From Polytrichum commune (lineage: Eukaryota > Streptophyta > Polytrichopsida > Polytrichales > Polytrichaceae): 64,000 nucleotides of DNA. The first letter of the stretch is position 1. Every line of letters begins with the position of its first letter. The notes below the pieces were generated by a model. It was given only the letters and a program-made list of their open reading frames with translations. It ran no database searches and was not told the origin of the DNA. Positions 35,734 through 47,427 of this stretch are shown in pieces. Made by a program: the position numbers and the translations under genes. The stretch is from assembly GCA_950295325.1 (NCBI GenBank), contig OX485804.1, positions 44,938,429 to 45,002,428 on the forward strand, in the 5' to 3' direction.

Positions 35734-36272
35734 TATGTGTTTTGGGAAGTTAGGGGTTAATCTTTGTAGCTTTGTACATTGGATTTCGTGGGGAAAAAAA
35801 AGGAATCAAATAGTTCCATGCCAACGAACGTTGTTGTGACCAACAACTAAGGCCCTTCCCACACGAGAGGCACCGGAAGTTTCACAACTTCCTCCAACGT
35901 GGCACCTTGCCCAAGAAAAGTCTCCTTTTCCTCATTTTTCTCCTTATATTGTGGGACTTCCGGGCACTAGTGCCTGGTAGTTGCGAACTACATTTATTGT
36001 GCCATGTCACTCTACTTTATTGCCAAGTAGATCCCGAAGCAAGATCCAAAGCTAAATCCGAAGCTAAAAAGTCATTGTTGCCACTCCCCATACTTCCTCT
36101 CATGTGGCAACCACTTGCTCATTTGAACCAATGCTATTCATCCAACTCACTGCTGTTCCTCCCGTATGATTTGGGCCTAAGTGGCATCTGTACCTTTGAT
36201 TGTACCTCCAAGACAATAGCATGCTGAGGTGGCAACAACTTTGTAAAATGCTATCCAGGTGGCACAGCCTAA

Positions 36273-37189
36273 GGGCCACTTCACACATGAGCCAAGAGCC
36301 GTGACCATGAAATTGTCAGAGCCCAAAAGAAAGTGTCCAAAGGCCATCTCAAGACACCTCCAAAATCATGTAGTGTGGTCACGGATCCTCAAGTGTAGTG
36401 TGAAGTCATCACGGGGAGGTCACTCCATTGTCAAGTTGAGAACCACGTGCGAACAAAGTTTGCTATCCCTATATTATATGCCATAGATCATTTTAAAAAT
36501 TATGATATTTTTCTATATATATACATATCCATTGATTATACATTTTATATTTTTTTGAAATTTTGAGTCATCTCCATTTTTTCTAGTAATTTGTTTAGTT
36601 CAATTATGCGTTATTCTAGTTAGAAACGATATGTTTTCTAGGAAAAACAAATTATCAAATTTGGTTATCAATTTTTACTATGTAATAGATACCGTGTATA
36701 TGTACTCATACATATTTTTTGATAAAAGTTTGACCCATTTTGTTGATGCAACTTAGAAAAAGTAGATTTTTTTTGTTCACACGTGGTTCTCAACTTGACA
36801 ATGGAGTGGCCTCCCCGTGGAAGTCATATGTGACTGCGCCCTCAACCAAATGCTATGTCAATGAATTTTTATTCATGCGGGTCCTCACACATGATAAAAT
36901 AGAATAAACCAACAATTGTGAGTGTTTGGAGTGCCATGGTCTCTTGGTTTTGTGTTAGGCCTACCTTCAAGAGGTGGTTTTTGAAAATAATCCAAGTGAC
37001 CATGAAACATGATCCATTCAATGCCATGTAGGAACCCATGTAGACTTTACATCCATCTTGCATTCACATACTCCGTTGATCCCTCAAGCGTAGTGTGAAG
37101 CGAACTTGGATCGGCTCCACCTTTTCCACCAATGAGAGTGGTCAAAGTATATTGGTCACGGGCCCTCAGTCTCATGTGTGAAGTGACCC
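36273..37189. mobile_element. Tourist-like MITE copy 2, split by a nested hAT-like MITE
   Basis: Same ends and order as copy 1. The total is 917 bp; removing the 410-bp insert (36410-36819) and its 8-bp duplication leaves 499 bp, exactly the length of copy 1. Flanks are TAA on the left and TAT on the right. Confidence 0.85.
36410..36819. mobile_element. hAT-like MITE nested in Tourist-like copy 2
   Basis: The element starts CACGGGGAGGTCACTCCATT and ends with its near-perfect reverse complement; the inverted ends are about 48 bp. It is flanked by an 8-bp duplication, GAAGTCAT, at 36402-36409 and 36820-36827, which occurs once in the uninterrupted copies. An 8-bp duplication and CA...TG ends fit the hAT superfamily. 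The AT-rich interior has no coding capacity. Confidence 0.88.
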
Positions 37190-37563
37190 TATGGTAGATT
37201 GGGTCTTAAGTGGCTCATTTTCTTAATCGGACCCCTAGATTCTATTGGTATGTGGTTTGGTGAGGATCAAAGAGCAAGCACCATAAAGACACGTGTTCAA
37301 AAGAGATTGGACTATGTCTTCAAATATTACTAGGTACTCTGTACTCAATAGTGAACAAAATTGGGAGAACCTGTGTATTTAGTTCAAAAATCAACAAACA
37401 TGCACTTCCAATAATCATAACTAAATCAAGGGAGGTCCGATTTTCAATTTTTGCATGTGTTTCATCGTAGACTTGATATTGCAATACGAGTTTTGTTGTG
37501 TAAATATGGTTGGTAGAAGTCAAAGAATATGAAAAACGAACCAAATAACACCCACATGCCTTA
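37190..37563 (-). mobile_element. MITE-like repeat, family A, copy (reverse)
   Basis: A reverse-orientation copy of family A, about 374 bp, abutting the right end of the Tourist-like MITE. Diagnostic blocks are TTCTTAATCGGACCCCTAGA and AACCAAATAACACCCACATG. Confidence 0.7.
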
Positions 37564-38495
37564 ATGTATCATCTTCAACACCTTTGATGCTAACATGACA
37601 TTTGGGGAGCGAATAATTTGGTTTGTATTAGGACCGAGCTTTAAATTTATTGGGTTAGCCTCGATGCTTGGTAACGCATGGTCAAGGTAAGGAAGAACAT
37701 GCTCCTATCCATGTTGTCGTGACCCTAAATAGTGATGTTACTTCTACTCTCTTTTTTCTTGGGTGACTGAGAGTGCCCCCACCCCCGCATGGGCTTGGGT
37801 GTGTTCTAGAGTAAACATACCCATTTTCAATACCTCACCCACAATATTAATATATAGAGTACACTAAAGTCATGAAGTGCCACACATGTAGCTGTCATTT
37901 TCTAATGTGATGGAAAAAGCCATGAAGTTTCACACATGTCACCTTCACATTCAGTGTGATGAAAGAAGTAAGTTAAAAAGGCATGAATGTGGGTTCCTTG
38001 AAAAGGGCACTAATTGCACTCAAAGTTTCATCTCTTAGTTATCGGAAATAAGTCAACCTATGATGTGAGTATGGGCTAAGAGAGAATCTCACCTTTAAAA
38101 TTTTACATATATTTTAAAACTTGGAAACAAATTGTGATTTTTTTTGTTAAATGTTGTGATATCAATTTTCAAACATGTGAAAAATCACCCCAATATCACA
38201 CATGTGAAACTACTTAAGTTAACAAAAATAGGTCTATGTACTCTATTAGGTTTTATGGCCCCTAGTAGGCTTGGATGTTCTCTCTCTTTGTTGTTTCTTG
38301 TTTGGTTACCTTGTGCAATTAAAATCATTTGCTCCACAAAAATGAAAACTTAAAATGATCACATGATTCGTCATAAAAAAAAAACTCATACTATCTCTAT
38401 TCTTAGTGCATGTTCCATGTTGTTAGTAGAAGTAAATGCATCCTATTTTTAGATTTATTTAATACTCAAGTGTTGCGAACCAAGGTAGGGTGAAG
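37564..38495. other. Intergenic DNA, nothing recognised
   Basis: AT-rich sequence without a gene-like signal. A short direct repeat (ATGAAG(T)TGCCACACATG and ATGAAGTTTCACACATG) occurs near 37875 and 37923. Confidence 0.4.
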
Positions 38496-38497
38496 CC

Positions 38498-40032
38498 GCG
38501 TCACTGAGGCGTTGTGAATGGGCCATGCGTGGTCACATGCATGATGGATTTGCACTGTCAATCTACACAAGTCCATCCAATGGTCTCAGATAACCTACCT
38601 GGCCTGAGGAAGGTGCCAACAAGGATTCACTAGGTGTTGTGGGACCTATGAGCGCAACCTTCAAGGAAATGAGGGAGCTAACCTCCAAGCCTAACTTAGA
38701 CAAAGGTGAAGCCTACTTAACTATTTAGCCTAATGTTAGAGTCACATAACATTATTCAACTCCATGGTTGTGTTGTTTCATTCTATAATTAGCATCTAAC
38801 ATGGGCCTCTGCTATCTTACCTTCATGGGAAGGAACTTAGAAAACAAGAAGAAATTGATGATGGTACGAATAATGAAAAGTGCCGGCTTGAATGATAAGA
38901 ATATTATGAATAGTGTGGGTATTTTCAATGATAGGTCTGTTAATTATAGCAATTAAAGGGAATAATATTGATATGAACAATGTTTCATGCGAATATTCAC
39001 ATGATGAACAATAATTCCTAAGCCCTCTAAGTATGTCCATGGTGTAAGCCCTTAGGGACACGTCAAATCAAACTTGGATGCCGAAAGTTTGACTTGAGAG
39101 GGAAAATAAAAATTGGTTAACTTTTGGTTTCCAAGTAATAATATGCGGGAAAATGCTTATGAATTTCAAGACATTTAATAATTATCTTCAACATGGGATT
39201 AGTAGTGTAACTTTGACATAATTAAGTTTCATTTTAGAATGACAACGACTCCTTCAAATGGTAAGTCATAAAAATTATAACCTCAATTCTAACGAGGATT
39301 TTGTAATGTTTCCCAACTTCCAAGTTGATTACATGCTTTATTAACAATTTCACTTTCAGAATGAAATCCTAGTCAATTGCTTGTTTACTAAGTGGAAGTG
39401 CACATACATATTAGATTATGAACCTTGAAGGTGAAGTGTGCTCAACATGGGATACGTGGACAAACAACCTTCAAGAATGCAATGGCAATGTTTTTTTCGA
39501 AGTTGGGTGGGGCAGGCAACAACTTTCAGTCAAGTTCAAAAAATCTTGATTTTTTCCAGGGGGTTACCCTGGCCTCTATCTACCTTGCCCTAAAATCTCG
39601 TAGGGGGAAGTTTAATGTCCCCCTATCTAATCCATGAGGGCTTACACCATGAACATGCTTAAAGGATTATGGAAGCCCAGGTTCATGAAAACAATGCATG
39701 TGAGCCATAACATGGACACTAAAATAAATGATTGAGTTACTTATGTAAGTAAGTAATGTTGAAGAGCAAATTAAGACCATGGGTCCCTCCGTTGTGACAT
39801 TAGGCTAAGTTAAATAGGCTTCACCCTTGCCTAAGTTGGGCATGGAGGCCAGCTCCCTCATTCCCTTGAAGGTTGTGCATGTGGGTCCCACATTACATAG
39901 TGAGTCCTTGTTGGCACCTTCCTGAAGTCAAGTAGGCAAACTGAGGCCGCTGGATGGGCTTGTGTGGATCAATGGTGCAGATCCACCCTACCCGTGATCA
40001 CACAAGGCCCATTCACAACGCCTCAGTGACGC
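38498..40032. mobile_element. 1.5-kb element with about 240-bp terminal inverted repeats
   Basis: The left arm 38498-38737 (starting GCGTCACTGAGGCGTTGTGA) and right arm 39794-40032 are inverted copies with moderate divergence. Shared blocks include GGAAGGTGCCAACAAGGA, AACCTTCAAGG and TGAAGCCTA. The interior holds a second inverted pair (GTGTAAGCCCT, near 39042, against AGGGCTTACAC, near 39627) and a repeat shared with 575-955. Long inverted ends suggest a non-autonomous Mutator-like or foldback element. I could not find a convincing target duplication. Confidence 0.75.
39245..39640 (+). repeat. Dispersed repeat, copy 2 (first copy at 575-955)
   Basis: It aligns with 575-955 over its length and lies inside the long-inverted-repeat element, between the inner inverted pair. 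Confidence 0.6.
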
Positions 40033-41349
40033 ATGGATGAAGGGATCCATTAGTGTGGAAAAAATTGGATTCTATAAATTGATATACTTAGACTTCCAAC
40101 TTGTAGATACTTGGATTCATCCAAAGCACTTGAAGATATAAAACATAAGTTAAATATTATATTGTGTAGGTTTCATAAATATAAATATATATATGGTATG
40201 TATTCCACAAAGGTATGGAGGGCCATGTTAGTCATGGTGCTCTTTGTAGAATCTTTTTGTTTAGTTCTATCTTATAAAGTGTTGAGTTTGTTATCATTGA
40301 AAAGCTCTTGCCAATGGAGGAACCTCCTCCCAATGTCGGAGCGGTTGTGTGCTTGAAATGGTCAATATATGATCAAGTCTTAAGAGGATAAACTTGTGGA
40401 AGAAAATAAACCCTAAAACTTAAAGACTCTTGCTACATATATATAGATAATGGAGATTCTTCCGCAAGCCTTTGTATCATTACATGATACTTTGATGTGG
40501 TTTAGTTATGAATATTCACAATCAAAATTATGTACATGGGAATTCATGGCATGTCAAGTTGTTAAATTTGAATATGAACACGTGCATGTAATCTTTGGGT
40601 GTTTTGTTACAACTTCCATTATATGTGAATGACATTTGAGCATGGAATATCATTAAGCTCAAGCCATCTCACCTTCAAGAAACTCCCAATGACTTTTAAG
40701 GGTCAAACTTGGCCACGGATCAAGTACCCCCCCGCCCATGCACGCGGGCTTGAAGGTTCTCTCTTTCGAGAAAGAGAAGCCCGGGTTCCATTTTTTGGCT
40801 TATAATAAAATTCAAACATTTGGAAGACTAGCATATCATTACTTAGCAATTACATGATGGTCTTTTTTTCATAGAATGACATTGTCTGTTAAAGAAACTT
40901 TCATAAAATACACCTAATTGTTAAAACATTCACAGTACACAACATGAGTACTCCCCATAAACATGGACTCCTGGAACTAAAGGAGAATCATGCTCTTGCG
41001 TTACATGGTCCAACGAAATGCAACCAAGGAGTTGTGTAATGTTATGAGATGTTTAAGGCAAATTGCTCAACATAACAACACTAAACATCTAGATGATGGT
41101 ATCTTTCCAAAGAAAAAAAGATGCAATTTAAAAACATTGAATTTATAGTCATTTGTTGAAAGCTCCACAATACACAACATAAGTGCTCCCTATAACTAAA
41201 GGAGAGTTATTCTCACCCGATACTTCGCATTCTTCTACTTATTCAATTCCATCTAAGAGATTTCATCCACCTTGTCCAACATACTTTGGAGGTCGGGGTA
41301 GCACTTGAAGCTTTTGATTGGGTCTAGCCAATCAGTATTCTAGATCATG
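40033..41349. other. Intergenic DNA, nothing recognised
   Basis: AT-rich DNA with no gene-like signal. A C-rich run sits near 40730 and a short palindrome around CTCTCTTTCGAGAAAGAGA near 40759. Confidence 0.4.
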
Positions 41350-41678
41350 TAAGGTATGTTGGTATTTTCCAATCACTCATCTTAATCGGTCACCTATATT
41401 TACAAGAGATTCAACTACATCCTCAAATCTTATTAGCGACTCCACAGTCAACAATGAACATAACTTGGAAAACTTATGTCTTCGATTAAGGAATCAACAA
41501 ACGTGCATTTTCAATATTCATGACTAAAACAAGGGGAAGTCTGATTTCCAATAAGTTTTTTTTGCTAATTCTTCATTGTAGATTTGCTAATGCAACACAC
41601 GTTATGTTGTATAAATTATCCAATCAATAGAAGTGGGAGAACATTGAAAAATGAACCAAATAACACCCACACACCTTA
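41350..41678 (-). mobile_element. MITE-like repeat, family A, copy (reverse)
   Basis: A reverse copy with ends TAAGGTATGTTGGTATTTTC and CACCCACACACCTTA, about 329 bp. Shared blocks are CTTAATCGGTCACCTATATT and GAACCAAATAACACCC. Confidence 0.7.
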
Positions 41679-41694
41679 TGCAAGTGACCACTTA

Positions 41695-42032
41695 GGGCCA
41701 CTTCACACACGAGCCAAGAGTCATGACCATGAAATTGTGAGAGCCTAAAAGAAAGTGTCCAAAGGCCATCCCAACACACCTCCAAAATCATGTAGTGTGG
41801 TCACGGATTCTCAAGTGTAGTTTGAAGCCATATGTGACCGGGCCCTCAACCAAATGCTATTTCAATGAATTTTTATTCATGCGGGTCCTCACACGTGATG
41901 AAATAGAATAAACCAACGGTTGTGAGTGTACGGAGTGCCATGGTCTCCCGGTTTTGTGTTGGGCCTACCTCCAAGAGGTGGTTTTTGAAAATACTCCAAG
42001 TGACCATGAAACATGATCCATTTGATGCCATG
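41695..42032. mobile_element. Tourist-like MITE, copy 3, truncated
   Basis: The left end GGGCCACTTCACACACGAG is preceded by TTA. The sequence follows copy 1 to about GGATGCCATGT and then stops; the right third and right end are missing. Confidence 0.85.
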
Positions 42033-43665
42033 TTTAACATGTCTAATGTGGGTCACTTATTCTAAGATCAATCATATAAAATTAACCAGCTAAGACAAAG
42101 CTAAGAGTAGGTTCTCATATTCAATTATATATATATATATATATACATACATAGTTAGTTTTAGTGTTAGAGATGTGTGGGGCTCACTTGGAACATGGTT
42201 ATCTAGAGTAGAGGTGCCCATAACCGATCACTGAAGAGATATTGTGCTAGATTTGGAGAAGTATAAGGCGGTGCAAATTTTTCCCATGTGGAAAGATAGA
42301 AGTAAGGAGGATTGTAAAATTTCCGGTAATTTTAATCCTTAAATTGAAATTACTATGAAAATTTGAAGTCAAAATTGGCCCACATATAATACCAATGTCT
42401 AGGTCTATCATAACCGCTCATTCCTCTTCACTTTAACACTCAAAACCAAGACATGTGTGATGGCACGATTGGTTTTGGCTTGATCAAAATTGAGCCCTCG
42501 CCTAACCGAACTTTATTCCCAACCTGATCAAAATTCCGGTACCCTATAGATTACCAATGGGTCTTAATCGAGAATAGGCACCTCTACTTTAGTTGACACA
42601 ATCATATGTTGTGGAATACGATGGGAACAAATGCTTGCAAATCTGGGAGAGAGGGAGTTATCGTGTACTAGTATACCTCATTCATTCAACTAAAAAGACC
42701 CTCAAATAATGTGTAGTGTGGATATTACTTCTTCTTTTTAAATTATTTGGCACTAGAATTGGTTTTGAAAACTCAAAATCAATCTATTCAAGGTCATTTG
42801 AGATGAATTGACAACAAACTTATAGGGGGTCAAATTTTTTATGTTGGATGGATGACAAATAAGCTTGCATGCGATAATTCCCTCTCCAAAATGTGAGATC
42901 TCTTTGACTGTAACTTACTCGCAATTTCATGCACATGTATTGTGAGATCTTCCAACTCCACAAATACATAGGGGGGTGGGATTGGCTAGGGGATTTCTTC
43001 ATCCAATTACGGTGGGATTACCTAGGACACTTCGAGCACTACAGTCCCATGAGTACTTTTATGTTCATGTTAATACTTATTTAGTTAAATTTGCATTGAC
43101 AACATTACGAGCATAACGACATTGAGATCATATGAATTGATAAAACACATCAAGTTTATGTAGAAATGTTAACAGTCTAAACGTCCATTTGACCCTTAAT
43201 AGTTTGACAACGGGGTGCAAGTTGAGATGGGTTTTGTAGTTGGGAGCACGTGTAGTTAGGTGTGATGGGTGCCAATGCATGTCCTCCATAATTAGCCATG
43301 TGGCTCCAAGTTTTGTACAAAGTGATTCCCCTCTTTTAGACTCAATTGTACTTAACGTCATCACTTTACATCTTCCGATATTGTAGCTAGAATAATGTTG
43401 ATTGCATATGCATGCAATTGCTCAAAATCTATGTTGTTGCACGGAATCATATACACATTGAGTGATTTTTTATATATATTCCGGGTCGGCTTATCATAAG
43501 CAAAGTACATTAGGCTAAAGAGTCCAATTCAACTACCCACTTTTCTATATTGGTCCATATGACATAATAGAGTTTTAGCCCACCACAATTTGGGGCCACA
43601 ACCACTTCAATCAAACAACATGGCTCAACACATTATGTAAAATATTCAACTCTATATGAACTTGC
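42033..43665. other. Intergenic DNA, nothing recognised
   Basis: AT-rich sequence with an alternating TA run at about 42127-42147. No gene-like signal. Confidence 0.4.
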
Positions 43666-43668
43666 TTA

Positions 43669-44318
43669 GGGCCTCTTTGCACATGAGAATGAGGGCCTGT
43701 GACCATTACGCTTCAAGCACTCTCATTGGTGGAAAAGGCGGAGCCGGTCCAAGTTCGCTTCACACTATGCTTGAGGGACCAATGGAGTAAGCATAACATT
43801 AATGAAACCCACAACAATGTTATGTGGGACTGACAGTATTCCACGAAATATTTCCCCACGTTTAGTTTGAATATGGAGAATATTTTGTGGAACATTGTCA
43901 GTCCCACATAACATTGTTATGGATTTGAACAATGTTATGAGTGAATGCAAGATGGATGTAAAGTCTGTAGGGATTCCTACATGGCATCGAATGGATCATG
44001 TTTCATGGTCACTTGGATTATTTTCAAAAACCACCTCTTGGAGGTAGGCCTAACACAAAACCAGGAGACCATGGCACTTCGAAAGTTCGCAACCGTTGAT
44101 TTATTATATTTTATCATGTGGGAGGACCTCGCATGAATAGAAACTCATTAAAATAGCATTGGTTGAGGGCCCAGTTGCATATGACTTCACACTACACTTG
44201 AGGGCCCGTGACCACACTGCATGGTTTTGGAGGTATCTTGGGACGGCCTTTAGACCCTTTTCTTTTGGGCTCTCACAATTTCACGGTCATGGCTTTTGGC
44301 TCGTGTGTGAAGTGGCCC
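43669..44318. mobile_element. Tourist-like MITE, copy 4 (reverse), with a nested palindromic insert
   Basis: The element is flanked by perfect TTA duplications (43666-43668 and 44319-44321), the PIF/Harbinger signature. Total length is 650 bp; without the 148-bp insert and a likely 2-bp duplication it is 500 bp, matching the other copies. Confidence 0.87.
43792..43939. mobile_element. Small palindromic insert inside Tourist-like copy 4
   Basis: The outer ends CATAACATT and AATGTTATG, plus inner arms around AACAATGTTATGTGGGACTG and its complement, fold back on each other. The insert interrupts a block that is continuous in copies 1 and 2. Flanking AG on both sides may be its duplication. Confidence 0.7.
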
Positions 44319-44321
44319 TTA

Positions 44322-45817
44322 GATTTGGATCATAGACAATGCGGTGGTAATATTGTGTTCGTTTTTCACATCATATATTCTAACAACATTCTAAAAGGAC
44401 CGTATGGGAGGAGTTAAGCAACTAAGGGCATGGATGTCATTTGTAATGGAACCAAAAATAGGTTTAAAATTTGGGTCACTGATGGATTTTCAATTTTTCA
44501 TTTTAATTTGGTGAAATTGTCTTTTTGTATATAGGTTTTTGTAATTAAATTAAATCAAAATTTATTATTCAGCAAATTGGTGCTTAATTGCCATGGTTGG
44601 TCAAAGGGTGCTTGGAACAGAAAAATAACTCTCGGCCAATGTTGAGTAATGTTATGATTCTATTGATTATTGAACCTATAATAGTTAACAAAATCTGAGC
44701 AAGTCATTAAATTTTATTCAAACACATGCATTCTTTTAAATGTCCATCCTTTAAATTCACACCTGACCACGCACCACTGGAGAATGCCCTGGACTACATC
44801 ACATCTTGGTTCAGTTGGGCCCCGCCCCTCCCATGCCTCCTGCATTGCCTAGTGTTCTTGCTTGCACATGTGTGGGAACTCTTCCTCGTTGGGAACCGAT
44901 GTGACAATACTTGGTCACTTAAGCCATTAAGCGCCATTAATATGATAACCATTATAGACTCAATACTCATCATGATTGGGAGGACCGCTATGACCATTTA
45001 ATGAGCACAAGAGTATCCATTTTGACATTATATACGTTATTCATATTTTGAGCTCCAAAAATTATGAGGAAAACGGCTACAACCTCAATTTGGAGTTCCT
45101 AACCATCTTGTAAGGAGGGGGTGGGGGGGTGTACACTTTACTCCATAACAATGTTTTGAAAAGTGAATTTCAGTATTATTTATGGTTCTTCATTGAGCTC
45201 ATAACTAACCTCCCAACCAGTGAACAATTTCCCAATGGTATTCCTATATTCATGAAAACTATCGACTTTCAATCCTCGAATGATGTTTATTTGCAAAGAA
45301 TAACTGTTAGGCATGCTTTTCTCTACTCATGCAAAACATTGAAATGTAATTGAAGTTTGAAATTTTTTCGATGTTCATTCTCAAAGCATTACTTTGAAAT
45401 AATTCATAAGAATTGGAAATTGTATCTGAATTGTTTCAAATTTGGTGTTTGTATCACCAAGATTACTACGTGGGTTTGATTCAAAAATCAAACCACACCA
45501 TTTTCTTTGATGAATTGAATGACAAGTTTTCAAGCCTATCACCAAATAGTGTTCACACTCTATGCAAATGATCATATTCTTCCATCAAAAGTTTTCATAA
45601 GATGGACATATCTCACAAATGTCTAGACAAACTCATGTTAGATTCATCTTATGAGATTTTTCCTTAAGGTTTTCTTGTAAAAATGCTTACACAAAGCTCA
45701 TGATCTTCTAAAGAAGGCCCAACTGTACAAAATATAATATTCAAACTTGTGTTACAAATTTGCTTCATAAATGTTTCAAAATCCTAGCTTGCAGAATCTC
45801 ACTTGATAACAATTCTC
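44322..45817. other. Intergenic DNA, nothing recognised
   Basis: No gene-like signal. A 91-codon open frame at 44726-45001 has a hydrophobic stretch but no recognisable motif or splice context. A G-rich run lies near 45114-45130. Confidence 0.4.
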
Positions 45818-46168
45818 ATGAGGTATGTGGGTTTTTGTTTGGTATGTTTTTCATGTTCTCCAACTTCTATTGATTAAATTTACACAACAACACTTGTGTT
45901 GCATTAACAAATCTACAATGAAACATATGCAACAAAAAAATGGATTGAAAATTGGAGGTGCATATTTGTTGATTTCTTAACAAGATACATAGGCCCTCCC
46001 CATTGTCTTCATCATTGAGTGTATAGTAGTTATTAATATTTGAAGACTTATCCCATTCTCTTTTGAACACGTGTCTTTATGATGCTCTTTGATCCTCACC
46101 AAACCACATACCAATTTAATATAGGGGCGGGATTAAGAAATCAAGCAGCTCGAGGCCAATCTACCTTA
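45818..46168 (+). mobile_element. MITE-like repeat, family A, copy
   Basis: A forward copy: TTTTTCATGTTCTCCAACTT, then the GTGTTGCATTAACAAATCTA block and the GGGCGGGATTAAGAAA tail, ending CAATCTACCTTA. Confidence 0.7.
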
Positions 46169-47073
46169 TATATACAGCCATATACACAATTCATACACTC
46201 TTCACCAAGTTCAAAAATCATATTTTATATATTCAAATGTGATCGGAACCTTATTATATGTGTGGTTTCATGTCAAGGAGAAAACAAAAAAATATACTCA
46301 TACTAGACATCGATGATTAACAAATACTACATACATATTTGCATCCTTCAAAAGCAACCATGGTTGCATATTTGAACTTAAAATCTTTCAATAACTTCAA
46401 AATGTTAGAGCCCCTAAGCATCTAAGAGGCACACACTAGGCTTCTCCAAGCAAAAAAAAATAGCATTGTTTGAGCTACATACTCCCATGTATGGCTAATC
46501 ATGTCAGAAGTGACCCTATTTGTAATTCAACTTATTCTTCGGGTGCAACATTTTATTAGGTTAATCACTTTGATGTTTCTGAAGATTTAAGTGCAAACAC
46601 GTAACATGGGTGCCCTTTGGGTGCAAACACATACATTGTATTTTGATCAGCAATGTCTAGTATGAGTACGTTTTTAGTATTATTCTTGACATAAGACAAT
46701 GTATATGATAAGATTTCAAGCACATAAATATGTAGAATATGAATCTATACTTGGTAAAGCATGTATATATTGTGTGTATGGCTATATATCGAGACTTCAC
46801 ATCCTTTAAGGGTTAACTTCATCAAATTATGCACTCAAATAACAAGCTAATTTTAGACACAATCACTTTTGACATGATTAGCTAAAAATGAAAGTATGTA
46901 TGTCAAATATGCAATTTTTTTGCTTGGAGAAGCCTAGTTTGGGCCCTTAGATGCTTAGGGGTCAAGTTATGGATCCAAGAAGCTTTGAAAGGAAGGAAGG
47001 AAGGAAGGAAGGCATGTAAGTCGAATAAGTGCTTTGGTAGCAAGGGTGCATGTGAAGGCCCACGTGTTGTGTG
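46169..47073. other. Intergenic DNA with a long-range inverted repeat
   Basis: CCCCTAAGCATCTAAGAGGC...AGGCTTCTCCAAGCAAAAAAA near 46411-46458 is matched in reverse by TTTTTTTGCTTGGAGAAGCC...CTTAGATGCTTAGGGG near 46915-46963. The enclosed interval of about 550 bp may be another non-autonomous element. A short GGAA microsatellite follows at about 46990-47012. Confidence 0.5.
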
Positions 47074-47427
47074 TAAGGTAGATGGGTCTTAAATGGTTGC
47101 TTATTCCGACTAGCCCACTTCTTGTAGGACATGAAACATGCGATTAGTACAAGGCGGCTATCAAATCCAAATTGAGGCCATTGCTACGTTCCTCATAATT
47201 TTTGGAGTTCATATGAATATCTTATTCATTATCAACGTGAAGATTCTCATGCTTGTTAAATGGTCATATAGGTTTGTCGAGTAATGTTATAATATTCTAG
47301 TACGCAGTCCGATCTTTTATGACGCATATTTTTTTCGTATCCATTCTTGGAGCCACTCCATACCACATACCACTCAAATATAGGTGTCCGATCGAAGAAC
47401 GTTAACCAAATTCGACACATCTACCTT
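47074..47427 (+). mobile_element. MITE-like repeat, family B, copy
   Basis: Starts TAAGGTAGATGGGTCTTAAA and ends ACATCTACCTT; about 354 bp. It joins directly to a family C unit at 47428. Confidence 0.72.

Noticed and set aside
44726..45001. 91-codon open frame with a hydrophobic segment
   Set aside because: No motif, no splice context, and both strands are open over the same stretch.
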